A DNA stretch of 64,000 bases, from assembly GCF_001547935.1 (NCBI RefSeq), contig NZ_AP014636.1, positions 310,001 through 374,000 on the forward strand. Direction: 5' to 3'. Shown piece by piece: positions 43,587-52,728 of the stretch. A program made the position numbers and the translations under genes. The stretch is from Vibrio tritonius (GTDB taxonomy: Bacteria; Pseudomonadota; Gammaproteobacteria; Enterobacterales; Vibrionaceae). The notes under the pieces were generated by a model. That model saw nothing but the letters and a program-made list of their open reading frames with translations. It searched no databases and had not been told where the DNA came from. Within the stretch, counting starts at the first letter, position 1, and each line of letters opens with the position of its first letter.

Positions 43587-44819
43587 ATGTTTGAGCTTAC
43601 GAGTATTCTCAAGTCAGGTAAAAACCAAGACAATCATAACGATCAAATTAAAACGGTTTTGTTCTATCAAACAAAGCAATGCAAGAGTTTGTTTGAAGAA
43701 TCATTTCGTTTTGAAGGCATAACAGTGCCTATCGCTATCGAAAACAAAGACGACAATATTATTGAGCACGTCAAAAACAAATCAGCAGAAATTATCATCA
43801 TTGAGCTAAACAAGTCGAAAAACTTAGTGGCCGATGCTGAGCGTATTTCTCATTTGATTCCGACCGAATCCGCTGTGGTTATCGTTGGCGGCGAAGATGC
43901 CATGTCCACCATGCGAGGTTTGAAAAAGCTGGGCTTTTATTACCTATTTTGGCCAGCAACCAAATCGGAACTGGTGGAATTTGTTAATAGTATTTATGAC
44001 GAAAGAGAACGTCCTTTTAGTGTGAGTAAGGGACGCAAAGCGAAGCGTATTTCTATTGTTGGTGCAAAAGGTGGGGTGGGAACAACCATGGTCACTGCTG
44101 AGTTATCCTGTTTATTGGCAGAAACTCGTCACTCTTCCTCTATTATTGTTGACCATAACTACAACAGCGGAAACCTAGATATCATGCTTGGTATCAATAA
44201 GTTTGAAAAGAAGAAGGTTCAAAAAGGAGCCTTATCTGACAATCTTGATGTATCAAGTTCGCGCAGCTTATTGGTGAAGAAGAGCAATTTACTTTCCATA
44301 TTAAGTATCTCTGCTGAAGAATTTAGCTACGGTGAAATGGTTGATTATCGTCGTTCCATTATCAACGTCATGCGCTCTGAGTGTAACTTCATAGTTGAAG
44401 ATATTTCGGCGTCCACTGGGCAAGTATTCGACTTCAATAACGATTGGATGGAAAGCGATTGTATTGTTGTTATTACCAACGCAACGGTTTCGTCATTGCG
44501 CGATGCCGGTCGATTAAATTCGATCATTGAGGCAATGCCAACCACAGAGCGCCCTCGAGTCTTTATCGTGGTTAACCATACCATGCCGGAAAAATACGCC
44601 AGTGTTTCATCTGATGAAATTGAAAAGTTTCTCAAGAGGAAGGTAGATTTGGTCATCCCTTATATCAAGGACTTTTCCGATGTCATTTTGGATGGTAAGC
44701 GCTTGGCGGCAAGACGCCATCGTTCTGCAATGGTCCTTAACCAACTCTCATCTTTGGTGCTGGGTGAGGATATCAATGCGAAAAAATCGTTCTTCAAAAA
44801 AATAGTTTCGAAGGGTTAA
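43587..44819 (+). CDS. tadZ: Pilus localisation ATPase TadZ/CpaE (locus A)
   Basis: This 410-residue protein has an atypical receiver-like N-terminal domain (about residues 20-140, with VVIVGGEDAM and GFYYLFWPATKSEL). A ParA/MinD-type ATPase domain begins with the deviant Walker A KGGVGTT at residues 161-167. The usual second lysine is replaced, as in other TadZ/CpaE. It marks the cell site where the Tad secretion machine assembles. tadA follows after 4 bases. Confidence 0.92.
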   Translation: MFELTSILKSGKNQDNHNDQIKTVLFYQTKQCKSLFEESFRFEGITVPIAIENKDDNIIEHVKNKSAEIIIIELNKSKNLVADAERISHLIPTESAVVIVGGEDAMSTMRGLKKLGFYYLFWPATKSELVEFVNSIYDERERPFSVSKGRKAKRISIVGAKGGVGTTMVTAELSCLLAETRHSSSIIVDHNYNSGNLDIMLGINKFEKKKVQKGALSDNLDVSSSRSLLVKKSNLLSILSISAEEFSYGEMVDYRRSIINVMRSECNFIVEDISASTGQVFDFNNDWMESDCIVVITNATVSSLRDAGRLNSIIEAMPTTERPRVFIVVNHTMPEKYASVSSDEIEKFLKRKVDLVIPYIKDFSDVILDGKRLAARRHRSAMVLNQLSSLVLGEDINAKKSFFKKIVSKG

Positions 44820-44823
44820 TGTC

Positions 44824-46113
44824 ATGAGTGTGGCAAAGAATCTTTATGTCAAATTACGTCGTCAGATCTTTGATGCTTTAGATCCATCAGCGATTGCCGA
44901 TATTGCACGTTCACAACTCGAAGAAGAGCTTGAGAGCGCAATCAACTTATTGATCGATAAAGAGAGTGCTGCGGTTTCTAACTCGCTACGGAGAGAGTTT
45001 GTCAATGCGTTGGCAGATGAGCTGGTTGGCCTTGGTCCTTTGCAAAGACTCATGGATGATGACACGATTTCCGATATCATGATTAACGGGCCTGAAGCGA
45101 TCTTTATTGAACGCAATGGTTTGGTTGAAAAATCGAGTGTTACTTTTATCGATGAACCCCAATTGGTTGGTATTGCAAAACGTATTGCGAGCCGTGTTGG
45201 ACGACGTGTCGATGAATCTAGCCCCTTATGTGATGCACGTCTTCTAGACGGTAGCCGTGTCAATATTGTTATTCCTCCAATCGCTATCGATGGCACGTCG
45301 ATTTCCATTCGTAAGTTTAAAAAGCACAGCATCGATTTCGCAAAATTGTGCCAATTTGGTGCTATGAGTCCAGAGATGGCGCAACTCCTTATGGTTGCGG
45401 CTCGCTGTCGACTGAACATTCTTATCTCAGGTGGTACAGGTTCAGGTAAAACCACCATGCTCAATGCACTTTCTCAATTCATTTCTGAGAATGAACGTAT
45501 TGTGACTATTGAAGATGCTGCGGAATTGAAACTGCAACAGCCCCATGTCGTTCGTTTAGAAACGCGTGCAGCAGGGATAGAGAATACAGGTCAGATTAGC
45601 CAGCGAGAACTGGTAATCAACTCGCTACGTATGCGTCCTGACCGTATTATTGTCGGTGAGTGTCGTGGTGCAGAAGCGTTTGAAATGCTTCAGGCGATGA
45701 ATACGGGTCACGATGGCTCTATGTCCACATTGCACGCAAACACGCCTCGTGATGCGATGGCTCGTGTTGAATCAATGGTAATGATGGCAAATAACAACCT
45801 TCCACTAGAGGCGATAAGACGCACCATTGTTAGTGCGGTTGATTTGGTCATTCAGATCTCTCGTTTGCATGATGGTAGCCGTAAAGTTATGTCGATAACT
45901 GAAGTTGTTGGCCTTGAAGGTTCGAGCGTGGTTCTGGAGGAAATTTATCGTTTCCAACCTACCTATGAAAAAACGGCGGATGGGAAAGTCACAGGCCAAT
46001 TTGTTACGGCTGGTTTGATGCAACGGTCTGTTTTGGTTGAAAAAGCCAAATTCTTTGGCTTAGAAGAGAAGCTCATGAGCTCCTTTAAAAATACGGGAGG
46101 ACGTAATGAGTAG
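44824..46113 (+). CDS. tadA: Tad secretion ATPase TadA/CpaF (locus A)
   Basis: This 429-residue cytoplasmic hexameric ATPase powers Flp pilus assembly and retraction. Walker A is GGTGSGKTT at residues 203-211, Walker B DRIIVGECRG near 273-282, and the His-box is GSMSTLHANTPRDA near 298-311. The N-terminal helical domain is typical of CpaF. It is the best-conserved protein between the two loci. Its end overlaps tadB by 8 bases. Confidence 0.97.
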   Translation: MSVAKNLYVKLRRQIFDALDPSAIADIARSQLEEELESAINLLIDKESAAVSNSLRREFVNALADELVGLGPLQRLMDDDTISDIMINGPEAIFIERNGLVEKSSVTFIDEPQLVGIAKRIASRVGRRVDESSPLCDARLLDGSRVNIVIPPIAIDGTSISIRKFKKHSIDFAKLCQFGAMSPEMAQLLMVAARCRLNILISGGTGSGKTTMLNALSQFISENERIVTIEDAAELKLQQPHVVRLETRAAGIENTGQISQRELVINSLRMRPDRIIVGECRGAEAFEMLQAMNTGHDGSMSTLHANTPRDAMARVESMVMMANNNLPLEAIRRTIVSAVDLVIQISRLHDGSRKVMSITEVVGLEGSSVVLEEIYRFQPTYEKTADGKVTGQFVTAGLMQRSVLVEKAKFFGLEEKLMSSFKNTGGRNE

Positions 46114-47038
46114 CGACCTCTATTTTTTATTGCTTGGTGTGGTGATCATCATTGTTGCCTTGATCATTAACTACCGTACAAAAAAACGCCGTATGACCTA
46201 TTTGCGTGACTTCGACAGTAGCTTCGGCTCTACAACCGTTGTTAGTCAACACCAGGCCGTAGACATTCAGTCTCTTCTAGATCGAGGTTTTAAAGAAAGA
46301 GCGCTGCAAAATTGGCATAACTTTAAAAGTCAGCTAGGTAATATGCCTGAAGTGAAGCTGGTTTTAATTACCATAGTTCTACTCGCTATCTCAATATTGT
46401 TTAACCGTAACTTTTTGCGTGAGTCGCAGTTCCTTGTTACCCCTATCATATTGATTCTAGGTTACTTCTTTTTGTATCGCTGGTTGCAAAACCGAGAGAA
46501 GCAAAACTTTGAGTCTCAATTTCCTGATGCTTTGAATATGATGACCAGTGCCGTGTCGTCAGGGGACAGTATCATGCATGCAATTATGTATGTTGGTAAT
46601 CAGCTAGAAGGCGATGTGGGAAATGAATTTCGAATCATGGGGCAGCGCCTACAGTTAGGTGAGGATCCTGATGACGTGTTCCGCAAATCTTGCCATCGTT
46701 ACCCTTATCCGTCTTTTTATTTTTTTGTGATTACGCTGCGCGCTAATATTTCGCGAGGCGGACAGCTAAAAGACATTATTCAGCGTTTAAACCGAACGAT
46801 GTTTAATGCAAGGGCGATGGACAAGAAAAAGTTTGCGCTTACTTCTGAGGCTCGGTCTTCTGCAAAAATAGTGGCGGCAATACCCTTCTTCTTTCTCTTT
46901 ATGTTGCAATTTTTAAGCCCTGAGAACTACGAATACGTGATGTTTAATGAAGATGGAAAAGTCATTCTCTATTACGTGTTAGCAAGTGAGTTTATCGGCA
47001 TATCCATTGTTTGGGGTCTAATGCGAGGCGTTAGTTAG
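46106..47038 (+). CDS. tadB: Tad inner membrane platform protein TadB (locus A)
   Basis: This 310-residue T2SF-domain membrane protein has an N-terminal helix (about residues 3-23), two further helices near residues 90-130, and the GspF-like cytoplasmic domain with FPDALNMMTSAVSSGDSIMHAI. Terminal helices include AAIPFFFLFMLQFL. With TadC it forms the assembly platform for TadA. The start overlaps the tadA end; tadC follows after 8 bases. Confidence 0.94.
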   Translation: MSSDLYFLLLGVVIIIVALIINYRTKKRRMTYLRDFDSSFGSTTVVSQHQAVDIQSLLDRGFKERALQNWHNFKSQLGNMPEVKLVLITIVLLAISILFNRNFLRESQFLVTPIILILGYFFLYRWLQNREKQNFESQFPDALNMMTSAVSSGDSIMHAIMYVGNQLEGDVGNEFRIMGQRLQLGEDPDDVFRKSCHRYPYPSFYFFVITLRANISRGGQLKDIIQRLNRTMFNARAMDKKKFALTSEARSSAKIVAAIPFFFLFMLQFLSPENYEYVMFNEDGKVILYYVLASEFIGISIVWGLMRGVS

Positions 47039-47046
47039 GAGACATT

Positions 47047-47907
47047 ATGGATATTATTGCACTTGCATCGATTGGTCTAATTGTTCTTGGTTTGGTTGCT
47101 CTCTTCGTTTCTGCTTTAAAAGCAAAGAGAGCAAAGCGATTAGAGAAGCTTAATTTTTCTGAGAAAGAAAAAACATCGATCAACTTTTATGGTTTAAGTG
47201 AATTTTTAAATAAAGTCTTTTCTACTAATCAAAAAGATGTAGATGACAAATTTATTGCCGCGGGATTTTACGAGTTAAAGTTTTCTAAGTACTTTATTTT
47301 GCTCAAATACACAGCGGTTATTGGCGGTATTTTAGCAGTCGGGATTTTAGGTACAGTTTGGCGTTTACAGCCGAGTACATTTATAGCGGTGGAAGCGCTT
47401 TGGATCATGATTAGCCTAATGGGGCCAGATTATTATTTGACCTTTAAAGCTAATTCAGTCCGTAAGGATATTTCTAATAAATTGCCTTATATGCTTGATT
47501 TAATGGGTGTATGTGTTCAAACCGGAATGACAATTGAGGCTGCAATAAGCTATTTATCACATGAGTTTAAGGCGTTTGATAAAGATCTTAGTTACATACT
47601 CAATCTTGTAAATGAACGTTCTAAAGTGGTGGGGATTGAACAGGCTTTAAATGAGCTTTATAAGCGGTTTCCTTCGAATGAAATACGCAGTTTTGTGATG
47701 ACTCTAAATCAAAGTATTCAGTATGGTTCTTCGATTTATCCAGTATTAATAACGTTGGCGACTGACATTCGAGAAGTTCAGTTGCTGCATGTCGAAGAAA
47801 AGATTGGCCAACTGTCGGCGAAAATGTCGATCCCTTTGATTCTCTTTATCATGATTCCAATTGTTGTGCTCATTGCAGCACCAGGCGTAATGAGGATGTT
47901 AAGTTAA
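47047..47907 (+). CDS. tadC: Tad inner membrane platform protein TadC (locus A)
   Basis: This 286-residue T2SF-domain membrane protein has LPYMLDLMGVCVQTGMTIEAAISYL (around residues 149-173), the GspF-like start of the cytoplasmic domain, and a C-terminal helix IPLILFIMIPIVVLIAAPGVM. It partners TadB. Its stop overlaps the tadD ATG (TAATGA), coupling translation. Confidence 0.94.
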   Translation: MDIIALASIGLIVLGLVALFVSALKAKRAKRLEKLNFSEKEKTSINFYGLSEFLNKVFSTNQKDVDDKFIAAGFYELKFSKYFILLKYTAVIGGILAVGILGTVWRLQPSTFIAVEALWIMISLMGPDYYLTFKANSVRKDISNKLPYMLDLMGVCVQTGMTIEAAISYLSHEFKAFDKDLSYILNLVNERSKVVGIEQALNELYKRFPSNEIRSFVMTLNQSIQYGSSIYPVLITLATDIREVQLLHVEEKIGQLSAKMSIPLILFIMIPIVVLIAAPGVMRMLS

Positions 47908-48695
47908 TGAACAGAATTATCGCGTTAGCAGTGCTGCTAATCAGTGTAACAGGCTGTGTTTCTACGTCGAATAATCGTAGTGGTGGAATAGATTTTAAAA
48001 CCCAAGAGAAAGTACTGTTAAGTGGTAAAAATTACCAGAAGCTTATTTCTCTATATAAGTCCAAACTGTTAGCAAAAGAGGACTTTACCACTCGTCTTAA
48101 ATTAATTCAAGCTTATGTTGATACCGCAGATTTTAGTTCGGCAATTTTCTATTTGGAGCCATTGTTAAATACAAAGAAAGAATCCTTTGAGGTGAACTAT
48201 CTAGCCGGTAAGTCCTACTTAAATTTAGGTGAACTAGACCGAGCAAACCAATATTTAACCAAAGCCAATCATTTGAATCCACGGGATGCGGATGTGCTGA
48301 ACTTACTCGGAATTAACGACTGTTACCTAGGCGAATTCTACCAAGCTAAGCAGCGGTTTTTACAGGCCCGTGTGTTTATGGATGATGATATCACGGTGAA
48401 AAATAATTTGGCTCTTGTGGCTATCTTGCAGCAACACTATTTCACGGCCAAAGATTTGTTAGAGCCGATGTATTTTTCCAATGCGAAAGGTAGCCACAGA
48501 ATTAAGGCTAACTTAGCAATTGTGTATGCCAAACTTGGTGATATGAGCGGATTCTCTCGCTTAACATCTGGCATGCCTAACGATCAGAGAAAAAAATTAT
48601 TTAGCAATTTACGCATGCTAAAGCTTGCTGATGTTAAAAAAGCGGTACTCGGAACCCCTAAGAAAGGGCGGGAGGCTGTGAGTGAAAATCACTAA
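47907..48695 (+). CDS. tadD: TPR lipoprotein TadD (locus A)
   Basis: This 262-residue lipoprotein has a lipobox SVTGC (Cys near residue 17). TPR-like helical repeats lie at about residues 88-165 (YLAGKSYLNLGELDRANQYLTKANHLNPRDADVLNLLG). TadD is thought to act as a pilotin-like scaffold for secretin and pilus assembly. It overlaps both tadC and tadE. Confidence 0.92.
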   Translation: MNRIIALAVLLISVTGCVSTSNNRSGGIDFKTQEKVLLSGKNYQKLISLYKSKLLAKEDFTTRLKLIQAYVDTADFSSAIFYLEPLLNTKKESFEVNYLAGKSYLNLGELDRANQYLTKANHLNPRDADVLNLLGINDCYLGEFYQAKQRFLQARVFMDDDITVKNNLALVAILQQHYFTAKDLLEPMYFSNAKGSHRIKANLAIVYAKLGDMSGFSRLTSGMPNDQRKKLFSNLRMLKLADVKKAVLGTPKKGREAVSENH

Positions 48696-49206
48696 GTCTC
48701 GCGTCTACAAAGCGTATCAGAAAGGAACAGCCACGATTGAATTCGCTATGGGCTTTATTTTTTTCTGGCTTATGTGTGCCTTTTGGGTCGAGATTGCTTT
48801 CCTATCTTATGTCTCCGGGCTGGGGGATATGGCCATTGCGCAAGCCTCTCTACACAGTAAAAGATTGGCGAGCACGACGGAGTTTCTCGGTGACTTTGAA
48901 AAAATGTTAGCTCAAGAAGACAGCGTATGGGCTTCGGTGATTGATCCTAGTCAGTTCCGCTTCAGTGTTCGTTATTTAACAAGTTTTAACGAGTTATCAG
49001 CCCTAACCGAGAAATGTGTTCCAGATGAAGAGAGTGATGACATTAGCATTGAATGTGGTGATGCCGTTGGATCGTCTATCGCTATTTATCGCGTCGACTA
49101 CAGAGCACCACATATTTTTAGCTACTTCTTTGATACAGAATCGATGTTTACTCGCGAAGCTATCGTAATACAGGAATATCAACGTGATGAATTCTCCATT
49201 GATTAA
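48682..49206 (+). CDS. tadE: Pseudopilin TadE (locus A)
   Basis: This 174-residue protein has the TadE-type N-terminus KGTATIEFAMGFIFFWLMCA. TadV is expected to process it after the Gly before TATIEFA. A periplasmic domain with a cysteine pair (KCVPDEESDDISIECGDA) follows. GTG start with GGGAGG seven bases upstream; the start overlaps the tadD end by 14 bases and the end overlaps tadF. It is a minor pseudopilin of the Flp pilus. Confidence 0.9.
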   Translation: MKITKSRVYKAYQKGTATIEFAMGFIFFWLMCAFWVEIAFLSYVSGLGDMAIAQASLHSKRLASTTEFLGDFEKMLAQEDSVWASVIDPSQFRFSVRYLTSFNELSALTEKCVPDEESDDISIECGDAVGSSIAIYRVDYRAPHIFSYFFDTESMFTREAIVIQEYQRDEFSID

Positions 49207-49747
49207 ACAACGCGGTAACTTCACGGTTGAGTTTTCGATCGTAGGCGTATTTCTCTCACTGCTGATTGTCTTCACTGGCGATTTGATTATGAAACTTAGC
49301 ATGAAAGGCAAGTTAGAGCGTCTTTCCTACTCGATCGCGAGTGTTATCAAAGAGCGTACCCAGTTGTTTGAAGAAGAAGAATATTCTGTAGACGATGATG
49401 AAGCGAGAGAAGCCTATCAAATCGTGGTTAATTCATTAACTCGTTCAATGGGGCATTTTGATCCAGAGTTGTTTGGATTTGATTTAAAGGTAAGGCAAAG
49501 AAGTTACTACGGTTTAGGTAATCAAATGATAGAAGTGTCTAATTGGAATAGTGCGTCAGCTTTAGGTATTGGGTTGCCCTGTCCTGGCGTAACGCCAGAA
49601 GTTGATTTACTTTTCCAAACATCGTGGGGGCGTTCAGCCACTTTGTATCAAGTGACACTTTGCTACCAGAGTTCCAACTGGTTTGGTGAGTTATTTGGCA
49701 AAGATTACTCTTTAGTTGCAGCGAATGCGTTTACATTAGCGCGGTAA
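49187..49747 (+). CDS. tadF: Pseudopilin TadF (locus A)
   Basis: This 186-residue protein has the N-terminal processing motif QRGNFTVEFSIVGVFLSLLIVF and a periplasmic domain ending FQTSWGRSATLYQVTLCYQSSNWFG. TadF is the second TadV-processed pseudopilin. The start is either ATG 49187 or GTG 49184; both overlap the tadE stop by about 20 bases. tadG starts 3 bases after its stop. Confidence 0.9.
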   Translation: MNSPLIKQRGNFTVEFSIVGVFLSLLIVFTGDLIMKLSMKGKLERLSYSIASVIKERTQLFEEEEYSVDDDEAREAYQIVVNSLTRSMGHFDPELFGFDLKVRQRSYYGLGNQMIEVSNWNSASALGIGLPCPGVTPEVDLLFQTSWGRSATLYQVTLCYQSSNWFGELFGKDYSLVAANAFTLAR

Positions 49748-49750
49748 AAT

Positions 49751-51088
49751 ATGATGAAACACACTCGTTTTCAAAAACAGCAAGGCCATGCAGCCTTACT
49801 ATTTGTTTTATTTATTCCAATGTTATTTGGCGTTTTTGTCTTGGGATTAGATGGCGCTAGAGCATTACAAAATAAAGCTAGACTCGACGAAGCAACCGAG
49901 GTGATGGCACTTGCGATGTCGGGACAAAATACCAGTTCTAGCGCGACACGAAATCAGATAGTTAATGATTACGTATCTTACTTTTTTCCCAAAGCGACGA
50001 TTGAATACTTAGACACAAAAGTCATCCCTTGCGATGCTAACCCTAAATGTGATTTATCCGCACTTGCGACACAACAGTTTTTTGAATACGACATTCAGCT
50101 GACCATTAGTGAGCCAACTTGGTTCCCAAGCAGTGGTATTTCTAATGGTTTTGGTGAGTCGATGAATATTGCCAGTGCATCAGCTGTACGAAAGTACAAC
50201 TCAAAATCGGTAGATGTCATTTTGATCTCAGATTTCTCCGGTTCGATGGCGGAATCGGTGAGTGACGACCGTGATCCTAAATATGTTGAGCTTAAAGATA
50301 TTATTAGCACGGTATCGAGCTCGCTTGCCGAATATAACCAAAACACGGGAACCAATAGTCAAATCTCGTTTGTCGGATTTGATGGCTTTGTATTTCCAGG
50401 TACCGGGTATACCACAAGAGTCTGTAATAGTTTTTATTGTACGAATCGACACTATTATTATGCCTATTCCTATTTGATCTGTAGTCATGACCGAGAGTCT
50501 AATGGCACTGTGTATCCGAAAAATAGCGGTTGGTGTTATAGCCAGTCACAATATGTCGATCCTTATGCAACCATAAGTAATGTTTTCGATGAATCAGCTT
50601 ATGCAGCAACCGGAGTTACCAGCAACTTACACTTTTATACGTTAGGTCTGACTAACGATTTTTCCACGTTTGTTAATAGAGTGAATCAATTTGGTCCTTC
50701 AGGAACGACGGCGTTCTATGCTGGGCTGATCCGTGGCGCCCAAGTTGCCGCCGAAGGTGATAACTCTCGACGACTATTCATTATTCTTTCTGATGGCATG
50801 AATAGCTATGAACAGATCACCGACTCGCTTGTATCTAATGGCTTATGTTCTGCCATTACAGATGAATTAAATACAAGGCAGACTTCTGAAGGCGAAACGG
50901 TCAAGTCACGTATGTTTGCCATCGGTTTTGGTTATACCATTTCAAACTACCCACAGATGAAAAACTGTGTAGGTGAACAGAACGTATATGACGCAACCGA
51001 TAAAGACTCAATCAAAAACAAAATATTAGAACTTGTTGCAGATGAGATGGGCCGACTAGAGCCATCGGATCTTGCTCCGTCTAACTAA
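49751..51088 (+). CDS. tadG: VWA-domain pilus protein TadG (locus A)
   Basis: This 445-residue protein has a TadE/G-like N-terminal segment (QQGHAALLFVLFIPMLFGVFVLGLDGARAL) followed by a von Willebrand A domain. The MIDAS metal motif is DFSGS at residues 161-165, with GTTAFYAGLIRGA and IILSDG downstream. A Tyr- and Cys-rich loop (around residues 208-275, five or more Cys) interrupts the VWA fold after its second strand. TadG links the pilus to the envelope or acts as tip adhesin. The loop differs greatly in locus B. Confidence 0.9.
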   Translation: MMKHTRFQKQQGHAALLFVLFIPMLFGVFVLGLDGARALQNKARLDEATEVMALAMSGQNTSSSATRNQIVNDYVSYFFPKATIEYLDTKVIPCDANPKCDLSALATQQFFEYDIQLTISEPTWFPSSGISNGFGESMNIASASAVRKYNSKSVDVILISDFSGSMAESVSDDRDPKYVELKDIISTVSSSLAEYNQNTGTNSQISFVGFDGFVFPGTGYTTRVCNSFYCTNRHYYYAYSYLICSHDRESNGTVYPKNSGWCYSQSQYVDPYATISNVFDESAYAATGVTSNLHFYTLGLTNDFSTFVNRVNQFGPSGTTAFYAGLIRGAQVAAEGDNSRRLFIILSDGMNSYEQITDSLVSNGLCSAITDELNTRQTSEGETVKSRMFAIGFGYTISNYPQMKNCVGEQNVYDATDKDSIKNKILELVADEMGRLEPSDLAPSN

Positions 51089-51106
51089 AGGTAGATAAGG
51101 TTAACT

Positions 51107-51733
51107 ATGTTAAAACGAACTTCACTCGCGATCGCGCTCATATCTACATCTCTTGGTGTGGGAGCAGAACCTAGGTCTAAATACTCATTTTTGTGCAACA
51201 AAAATGACAATATTCAAGGGTACGAGTTGTCGGTGGGGAAGCCATTACGTGTTCAGATGTACCCTGGCAATTCGATACTAAGCTCAAATAATGATGTACG
51301 CATGGATCAAGAGTGGATCATGCAGAACATCGAGCCAGACGTTATTCCTCCCAAGTGCATTAGCTATTTCCTTAGTCAAGGTTATTGGCAATCAGGGCGG
51401 AGTATTGCTCGCTTTCATTTTGAATTTGATAGCCGTGAGTTAACAGACGAAGACAAGATGATTTTTTCTCGCTTAGTTAAGGCTCTGTCGAATACGCCGA
51501 ATGTATCGGTAGTCGGGCATACCGACAATTTTGGTACAGAAAAGTATAATCAAAAATTGGGGCAACATCGCGCCGACGAAGTGGTTAAGCAGGCAATGCA
51601 GCAAGGTGAAAACATCATGCTGACATCGAGTAGCCGAGGAGAGTCATCACCCATAGTTGATAATAAAACTGAACGTAACCGCGCTTATAACCGTCGTGTG
51701 GAAGTGATCTTTGATGACCGCTCTGCAAAATAG
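51107..51733 (+). CDS. OmpA-family peptidoglycan-binding protein closing tad locus A
   Basis: This 208-residue exported protein has a signal peptide (ends about GVGAEP). A unique N-domain begins KYSFLCNKNDNIQGYELSVG and has a Cys pair. The C-terminal OmpA domain has VVGHTDNFGTEKYNQKLGQHRA and RNRAYNRRVEVIF, the peptidoglycan-binding pattern. It follows tadG by 18 bases, and locus B has a homologue in the same place. It is therefore probably part of the machine, anchoring it to the cell wall. It is not in the canonical 14-gene tad locus of Aggregatibacter. Confidence 0.9.
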   Translation: MLKRTSLAIALISTSLGVGAEPRSKYSFLCNKNDNIQGYELSVGKPLRVQMYPGNSILSSNNDVRMDQEWIMQNIEPDVIPPKCISYFLSQGYWQSGRSIARFHFEFDSRELTDEDKMIFSRLVKALSNTPNVSVVGHTDNFGTEKYNQKLGQHRADEVVKQAMQQGENIMLTSSSRGESSPIVDNKTERNRAYNRRVEVIFDDRSAK

Positions 51734-51773
51734 TAATCACCATTCTATTTGAGGTGATTTGGATACAATCTCT

Positions 51774-51803
51774 AAAAAGGGAACCTGTCGGTTCCCTTTT
51801 TCT
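51774..51803 (+). terminator. Intrinsic terminator of tad locus A
   Basis: AAAAAGGGAACC and GGTTCCCTTTTT pair around TGTC, followed by CTAC. It lies 40 bases after the OmpA-like gene and shows that locus B is a separate transcription unit. Confidence 0.92.
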
Positions 51804-52497
51804 ACAGAATCACATTCTTTACGCCAAAATCAGAGTCGTTTTGGGGCATAAGACCAAGTGAAGACCTTCTTTGGAAACATTATCATCAGCCGTACTGGTT
51901 GAGATAAATATCAAATAGTTACCTCTATCATGATTTTTGTGTTATTGTCCTGCCCGCTTTTGATATATCAAGCAAAAAAGAACCGTAATAAATCAATACC
52001 CACTATTGGTGATTTTTAACAAATCTTTTTTGCTAACTATTCTCATCGTTGATGAGAATTTCTGCTGTAAATATCTTCCCAACTCTGATGCACTCTTACT
52101 TATAGTATTGATATTTAAAGGGTGTGTATTCGTTAACTATACTGTGCAATCGTATTGCGTAGTACATTTTTCGGTGCAAGATGTCTCATTTATGAGATTT
52201 TCTGGCGACTCATTAAGTTTTCCACTAGTTTTTGCTATTCATCAAACTCAATGCAAATTATCCTTGCTACATCCAGTTGTCCAAACGCTGACATTTTGTT
52301 GACACAATTTCACCTCATACTTTTTCTTGGTGAATAGCGAAGGTCGTCACTGGAATACATGATCGAAAACACACTAGCAAGTTAGTTGACTCAACACTTG
52401 TAGGGGATGCTTTGTCTTGATTTTCCGTTACAGGTTAGTAAAGAGAAGTGTGGATCAAAAAATAAAAATTGAATTGGTTTAATTTAAGGATATTAAA
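51804..52497. other. Intergenic region between tad loci A and B
   Basis: 694 AT-rich bases without a credible gene. TTGACA occurs at 52299-52304 but without a well-spaced -10. GTCTCATTTATGAGAT near 52182 is a small palindrome. No insertion sequence, integrase site or copy of the palindromic repeat is seen. The flp promoter of locus B must lie here. Confidence 0.5.
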
Positions 52498-52716
52498 ATG
52501 TTGATGAATCTAAGCTGCAAACTTTACTCAAATATCGTTGCTTTTGCTCAAGACAAACGTGGCGTAACTGCAATTGAATACGCAATTATTGGTGTGGCTA
52601 TGTCTGCAATTGTTTATGCCGTATTCGATGGTCCTCTCAAAGGTTCTCTTACTCAAGCGATGAGTGCTATTTCTACCAAGATTACTTCTGCAAGTAACAT
52701 TACAGTTAAAAGCTAA
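52498..52716 (+). CDS. flp: Flp type IVb pilin (locus B)
   Basis: This 72-residue prepilin has its leader ending DKRG and the processing motif VTAIEYAIIGVAMSAIVYA, giving a ~50-residue mature pilin. The hydrophobic core equals that of locus A, but the C-terminal half differs (FDGPLKGSLTQAMSAISTKITSASNITVKS). Only one flp is present. GGAT precedes the ATG. Confidence 0.95.
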   Translation: MLMNLSCKLYSNIVAFAQDKRGVTAIEYAIIGVAMSAIVYAVFDGPLKGSLTQAMSAISTKITSASNITVKS

Positions 52717-52728
52717 TCTCTATAATAG

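Noticed and set aside
44862..45464. A 200-codon open frame on the minus strand inside tadA
   Set aside because: It is antisense to the highly conserved TadA coding sequence, is low-complexity Ser/Arg-rich, and a similar antisense frame appears in tadA of locus B, as expected from shared codon choice.
52006..52302. A 98-codon plus-strand frame between the two tad loci
   Set aside because: It has no ribosome site and no recognisable motif, its composition is that of AT-rich intergenic DNA, and it overlaps a second frame in the same area.
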